Below are positions 6,084 through 6,160 of a DNA stretch of 6,160 nt, in pieces. The translations under genes were made by a program, and so were the position numbers. Under the pieces are notes generated by a model. That model had not been told where the DNA came from. It ran no database searches and was given only the letters and a program-made list of their open reading frames with translations. Numbering within the stretch: the stretch's first letter is position 1; the number at the start of each line of letters is the position of its first letter. The DNA is from an uncultured Rhodobiaceae bacterium (lineage in GTDB: Bacteria > Pseudomonadota > Alphaproteobacteria > RS24), in NCBI GenBank assembly GCA_913020275.1, contig CAJWBV010000056.1, forward strand, positions 1 through 6,160, in the 5' to 3' direction.

Positions 6084-6160
6084 TTAAATCTGATCTTCTA
6101 GACGTCCCAGAACCTCTGCCTTATCAAGAAGCGCAACAACATCAAAAATGCCGGGAGAGA
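6084..6160 (-). CDS. gltX: Glutamyl-tRNA synthetase, C-terminal fragment (rest outside window)
   Basis: The last 25 codons of a - strand reading frame run from the window edge to a TAA at 6084-6086. The visible end is SPGIFDVVALLDKAEVLGRL plus four residues. SPGIF(D/E)V followed by a Leu-rich helix with a glycine-arginine near the end is the usual C-terminus of the anticodon-binding domain of bacterial GltX (family form SPGIFDVLxxLGREExLxRL). In alphaproteobacteria gltX commonly lies just upstream of gltA on the same strand, which supports the call. The normally conserved Leu-Gly-Arg-Glu is Leu-Asp-Lys-Ala here, so this copy is somewhat divergent. The catalytic HIGH and KMSKS motifs are outside the window. 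Many alphaproteobacteria carry two GltX copies, and which one this is cannot be told. Confidence 0.72.
   Translation of the reverse strand, partial: SPGIFDVVALLDKAEVLGRLEDQI

Overview
The window is a dense stretch of conserved bacterial chromosome carrying the outer-membrane/lipid A biogenesis cluster, followed by genes of central metabolism. On the + strand, in order, are the 3' end of bamA, skp (ompH), lpxD, lpxA, lpxI and lpxB. On the - strand, running towards them, are the 3' end of gltX and complete gltA. LpxI rather than LpxH as the UDP-2,3-diacylglucosamine hydrolase, the lpx block facing gltA/gltX, moderate-to-high GC and the protein sequences all point to an alphaproteobacterium. I cannot place it more closely from the sequence alone.

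Layout. Bases 1-723 hold the last strand of BamA and the periplasmic chaperone Skp, two proteins that work together on outer-membrane proteins. Bases 733-1782 are lpxD. A 73-base gap follows (1783-1855), where many related clusters have fabZ. Here it holds no gene, but it does hold a nested inverted repeat whose 3' arm contains the lpxA Shine-Dalgarno sequence. Bases 1856-4665 are lpxA-lpxI-lpxB, packed with no spacing (TGA followed directly by TTG) or a 4-base overlap (GTGA). lpxB and gltA converge and share the four bases CTAG at their stop codons, so no intergenic terminator exists between them. A 123-base leader separates gltA from the gltX stop codon.

How the genes work together. LpxA, LpxD, LpxI and LpxB carry out four steps of the Raetz pathway: O-acylation of UDP-GlcNAc, N-acylation, pyrophosphate cleavage to lipid X, and disaccharide condensation. 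LpxC (deacetylation), the kinase and the late acyltransferases lie elsewhere. BamA and Skp build the outer membrane's protein part, so the + strand block supplies both protein assembly and the lipid anchor. GltA and GltX are housekeeping enzymes not functionally tied to it.

I see no mobile element, CRISPR array, tRNA, phage gene or novel multi-gene system. The most interesting item is the predicted RNA structure in front of lpxA, together with the absence of fabZ at that place. Smaller points are the convergent stop overlap, the use of non-ATG starts for lpxI and lpxB, an alanine at the acyl-chain ruler position of LpxA, and a marked drop in GC at the left edge.
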